A stretch of 64,000 nt of DNA from NCBI GenBank assembly GCA_021234155.1, contig JAJEKV010000031.1, positions 15,493,748 to 15,557,747 on the forward strand, read 5' to 3'. Below, piece after piece: positions 60,530 to 64,000 of this stretch (positions are counted from its first letter, which is position 1; every line of letters begins with the position of its first letter). The notes below the pieces were generated by a model, which did no database searches, was not told where the DNA came from, and worked only from the letters and a program-made list of their open reading frames with translations. A program made the translations under genes and the position numbers. The DNA is from Isoetes taiwanensis (taxonomy: Eukaryota > Streptophyta > Lycopodiopsida > Isoetales > Isoetaceae).

Positions 60530-60530
60530 T
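60508..60530 (+). mobile_element. Altered Helitron 3' terminus in U4 (hairpin lost)
   Basis: After GTGGCTAAAACCCG the sequence reads TGTAGAACCATGGATTCTAG where the other units have the hairpin. CTAG plus T and the host flank are retained. The stem cannot form. Confidence 0.6.
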
Positions 60531-63500
60531 TATTTCTAAATCATAAATGCTTACCATAATCTTTGGGCGCCAAAAGAGATTCATTGAGCAACCTTTGGCT
60601 GCATGGATCTTCAAGAGATGTATTAAACTATGAAGGCGATGAAATGAGCAAGCTTGATGAGACCAACCTGAAAGAATGCGCCAAAGACTCTCCAGTTGTT
60701 GCATTAATCCCCTGCAAAAAGGTAGTATTCACAGTTAGCCATTTGTGTCTTTGAAGTGCTAGTATGCAAAAGCTACTAGATCTGAAGTGTCTTGAAGTTG
60801 ACTTGAATAAGGTACCACAATTTTATAGGCATGCAGGCAGAACAGACACAAAGATAGTTTTCCTAGCAACATGGATGAAGACTGGCTACTCTAAAAACGA
60901 ATAAGCCCCAAGCAACTGCAAGAACCATAATACCCACTGATTGGGGGCCTGCAAAAAATGCAGGCACATTTGAGTCCAATTTTGGACATGGGCCAATGGT
61001 TTCAATGCAACAAATTAAAATTACAATTTGAGCTAATATGAAGCCCACTTTTAAAGCAGATGGAGTAGAAAAATGAAAGATCGCACAAAAAAAAATAAAA
61101 ATAAAAATGAATCCGAACTTTACATCGGACTAACGATCGAATTATTTTAACATGTAACAAAATTAAAAATGGCTGTCAGAAAGTAAGAAACTGCTTGCAT
61201 TCCTTTACGACATTCTTAAGTGTAGTAATGGTAAGATGTAGTGATCCATAAAATATCCTAAAGCATAATAACGATTCGAATATAAGAATAAAATGGGTAG
61301 TTCAATATTAGTAATAATGTCCTCCGCTAGGTATATCTGACTACTCAAAAATGTATGAACTCTACAAGCCAACAATTACTTAAGAACTTTATTCCAGCTC
61401 TGCAAAAGTTTATTAAATGGGCCAAAAGCATACCTTGATAGGACCCATGCTAAATTTTACAACATCCAGGTCCATTAGCTTTTGCGCCAATCTCCGCCTT
61501 AAGATTTGCGGCCGCATATTTGTCGAAATACTTCATGGAAAAGAACTAAACTATAGGAAGATATACAAGAACACAAAGCTAATACACTCATCTGTAACAT
61601 TGTTCTTGACCACTTTCCTGAAGAAATTTCTCTATCTTTTTCCAGGTCATTGCATCAGGAAACATTGATGGAGCTGGAACAACAAAGATATACTGCTGCA
61701 TGTCTTGAACAATAACTCAGCAGTTGACATATCTCCCACTTGATTTGACCTCCAATGATAGAACCACCAAGTTCAAATAATGAGCATGGCAAATCGAACA
61801 TAAAGGATGAGCCAAGATAGTACGAGCTGAACTAAGAAAGAAATTAAGAGGAAGATTAAAGATCCCTACCTTTAAATTTTTGTATAGGCCTTTGGCATTG
61901 CCATGATTGGGCGCCTCTGGAGATCCGTTTCCTAGATCAAGAACTCTAATCCATTGATAAACGAATTCATAATCCTTATACCCTTTAGAAGAAATGCCAG
62001 TATCAGAATCTTCCTGCTTCAGAAGCTTGAAGTAGCTCTCAATACTGTGCTTTGCCCAACCTATCCGCTTGGATGCTATGCTTGCCTTCATATTAATCCA
62101 TCATTTGGTGTGACTGCACGGGCATGATCCACTGAAGCTGGCATATTTTGGCCAAAGAAGAAACGATCAATGCAGAAATCAAACTAGCATAGTCAAACTA
62201 CAAGTAAAAACTCAAAAGCCTGCACTTGAAACTTAAAATGATACAAGTTTGCTCTATCACAAATGCATTGGCACATGAAGTGCTCCAAAATGTATAATTC
62301 ACTGACCTTCAATAGCACTTTCCGAAGGAGATGGCAGGCAACAAACCTACCTAAAAAATCTCAAATCCTCTTGCCACAAATTTCAAAGATTAGGCGATTT
62401 TCTAGACGAGCAAGCGGACTATCTACTTCACTGTTGCTGGCATCTATCTGCTACAGATTCGATTGGAGAAACTTGTGCAAGGAGCCAAATTCTTAGCAAA
62501 GCACATACGATAAGGTTCAGACATAAATGCTTCTTGTTCTGTTGGCCATTCCAAAGAATCCAAGAGCCTGAAGGAGGGCGTAAAACTCGGAGGAAATTCC
62601 CCAAAATTTTGTATTTTTCAGAGCCGTAGATGTTAAAAATTGAAAATCTGACGGCTCTTTTCTTTCCACCTCAAATTTTTCTTAAGTGGTCTTACGTGGC
62701 AGAACACGTGGATAGGCTAGAATTACAAGGATTGTTGTAGGGAGAGTTATTAGGCAAACCTGCTTAGCAGTCCCATAGCAAGAAAATGCAGAGCAATTGA
62801 AGATGTAATCATCCTGGTGATGTTGTGATTAAAATGCACTGTATCTTACAAACTTCTCAAGTGATTTGGGACCTACCATGTTTAGATTCCAAGAATTTTA
62901 AGCACCTTCATGAATTTCAAGGTTCAACTGAATTTTAGCTTTAAAGCTTAAGCACCTGCATGAATTATTTCAAGGTTTAACTAACTAGATGGTCAAGGTT
63001 CAACTGAATGGATGTTCAGAGAAATAAATATAGTTTGAGCTGAGCTGTGTATTGCGTGAGATAAACCCAACCTCGATTAACAGAAGGTAAGGGATTTGAT
63101 ATTACATATTGAACATTTTTAGCATATCAGACCTTCCAAATACACCTTTATTATACGAACTATGAAGCAAATACTAAGGTAATTGTCTTGACTAGCATAA
63201 GATGTTTTGTATAGCAGGGTGATACTAAAGAAAACAACTGGCATGATCACAAAGTGTTTATCTCACTGGACTAATTGTCTTGATGTAGAATACTTGAAAT
63301 ATTTTCAAATGGTTTCAGGAGTTTCAGATCTTTTGTGAGGGATGTCATCAATAATGCTCAACGCATAGCTACCAGTATATGGGTATGCTTGTTTCTCCTC
63401 CAAGAGCAATAACTATATTTCTTTCAACACATCTTGGCATTATTTTGTTATAGCAATTAATGTTGTCACCTAAGCGTAAGCTTCTCTAAGATATATCACA

Positions 63501-64000
63501 TGCAGATTGTCAATCATCCCTAGAGGTTTGACCTAAGTAGAAAGTTTGCAGAATCTCTCACCTTTATGCTTCGCATTAACTACTTCAATCTATCCTCTGC
63601 CTTACTGTACTCCTTTGATTTCACCTGAGGATGATCCTTTGCACCTCTTGCTTCTTGCTTTTCCTCACAAAGAACATGTCATGATCACAATTGGGCGCTG
63701 CACAAAAACCTGCTTGGAAAAGGTTTTGTATACCTCTTCTTGCAAATATGGCGGATGGATAAGGGTTTGCTATCTATATTACTATAGCATGAGGTTTGGA
63801 CCTGTATAAATTTGCAAAATACCTTGATACGTATAATTCCAAGACTGATCAAACATTCCATAACCTGCCTGAAAATCACAATGTTTGTGATGGGCAATAA
63901 CCTCATGCAAATCATATAATTTGGCCAATGAAGTGTCAAAATAATATTACAAAATCGACCAGGAAATCACATGAGTAGCTTGGGTACTTTCATCACAAAA
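60530..64000. other. Copy B of 41946-45420, right flank of the unit array
   Basis: It includes the exon-like blocks described for copy A (60563-60754 plus strand, 61430-62091 minus strand), nearly unchanged. A 38-base segment present in A near 44306-44344 is missing at about 62896. No additional gene is seen. Confidence 0.5.
61430..62091 (-). other. Putative minus-strand exons, copy B
   Basis: Same three blocks as at 42840-43510. The 124-codon frame at 61717-62091 is identical in translation to copy A. Retention of the frame in both copies mainly reflects recent duplication, so it is not independent evidence for function. Confidence 0.33.

Larger units (their letters stand above)
48526..64000. 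repeat. Large tandem segment, copy B (continues past window end)
   Basis: Head-to-tail repeat of 29955 onward; it is still homologous to copy A (about 45,420) at the last base. Between 48.5 and 60.5 kb it differs from A mainly at CAG/CTG sites, by substitution and indel. From 60.55 kb on it matches A with only scattered differences. Confidence 0.85.

Noticed and set aside
48526-60530. RIP-like mutation or ancient pseudogenisation of copy B
   Set aside because: Changes include insertions and deletions and non-transition substitutions at CAG/CTG, while neighbouring sequence is identical. Cytosine deamination alone cannot do this.
37677-60530. CRISPR-like or satellite array formed by the recurring hairpins
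   Set aside because: Spacing is kilobases and each hairpin is followed by CTAG|T, which is explained by Helitron ends.

Overview
This window is nuclear DNA of a land plant. It has a low gene density, short GT-AG introns, and many plant transposon families: L1-type LINEs with poly(A), Helitron ends, PIF/Harbinger, Mutator-like MITEs and a Copia remnant. It has no bacterial, organellar or viral gene layout. The species cannot be named from sequence alone. The one convincing host gene belongs to a vascular-plant family, and the LINE types would fit a fern or other large, heavily methylated plant genome (weak inference).

Layout. 1-13.4 kb: a Helitron 3' end, a PIF/Harbinger Myb/SANT-like accessory gene (1410-2600), a weak multi-exon candidate (about 3.4-5.1 kb), a foldback Mutator-like MITE with 9-bp target duplication (6196-6376), a LINE 3' tail, a second Helitron 3' end (7464-7493) and a frameshifted PIF/Harbinger transposase (11326-12164, minus). 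13.4-17 kb: the host gene, a five-exon basic Ser/Pro-rich protein (14105-16941, 719 codons), probably of the plant microtubule-associated basic proline-rich family. 18-23 kb: a Copia gag/protease scrap, then a nest in which a 5'-truncated L1 (19128-21212, 11-bp TSD, poly-A) and a Mutator-like MITE (21260-21722, 9-bp TSD) both interrupt an older L1. 23-28 kb: small repeats and unassigned DNA. 28.2-32.8 kb: a decayed LINE with ORF1, endonuclease and RT, ending in a (TATTC)n tail.

29.95-64 kb: a hierarchical duplication. An approximately 18.58-kb segment (about 29,955-48,525, copy A) is followed head-to-tail by a second copy (about 48,526 to beyond the window end, copy B). Inside each copy an approximately 4.23-kb unit is itself tandemly doubled (U1/U2 in A, U3/U4 in B), and each unit finishes at a Helitron 3' terminus.

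The most unusual signal is how A and B differ. Over 48.5-60.5 kb the differences concentrate at CAG/CTG (CHG) trinucleotides and are mixtures of substitutions and indels. Over about 44.4-45.4 kb the damage falls on copy A instead, and copy B is clean. That looks like methylation-dependent base-calling error left in an unpolished, possibly falsely duplicated assembly region, not biological decay. Broken reading frames there should not be read as pseudogenisation without checking. A minority of differences (clean transitions, a 38-bp indel, mosaic U4) look like true allelic or paralogous variation. I see no evidence of a novel gene system; the novelty is structural.
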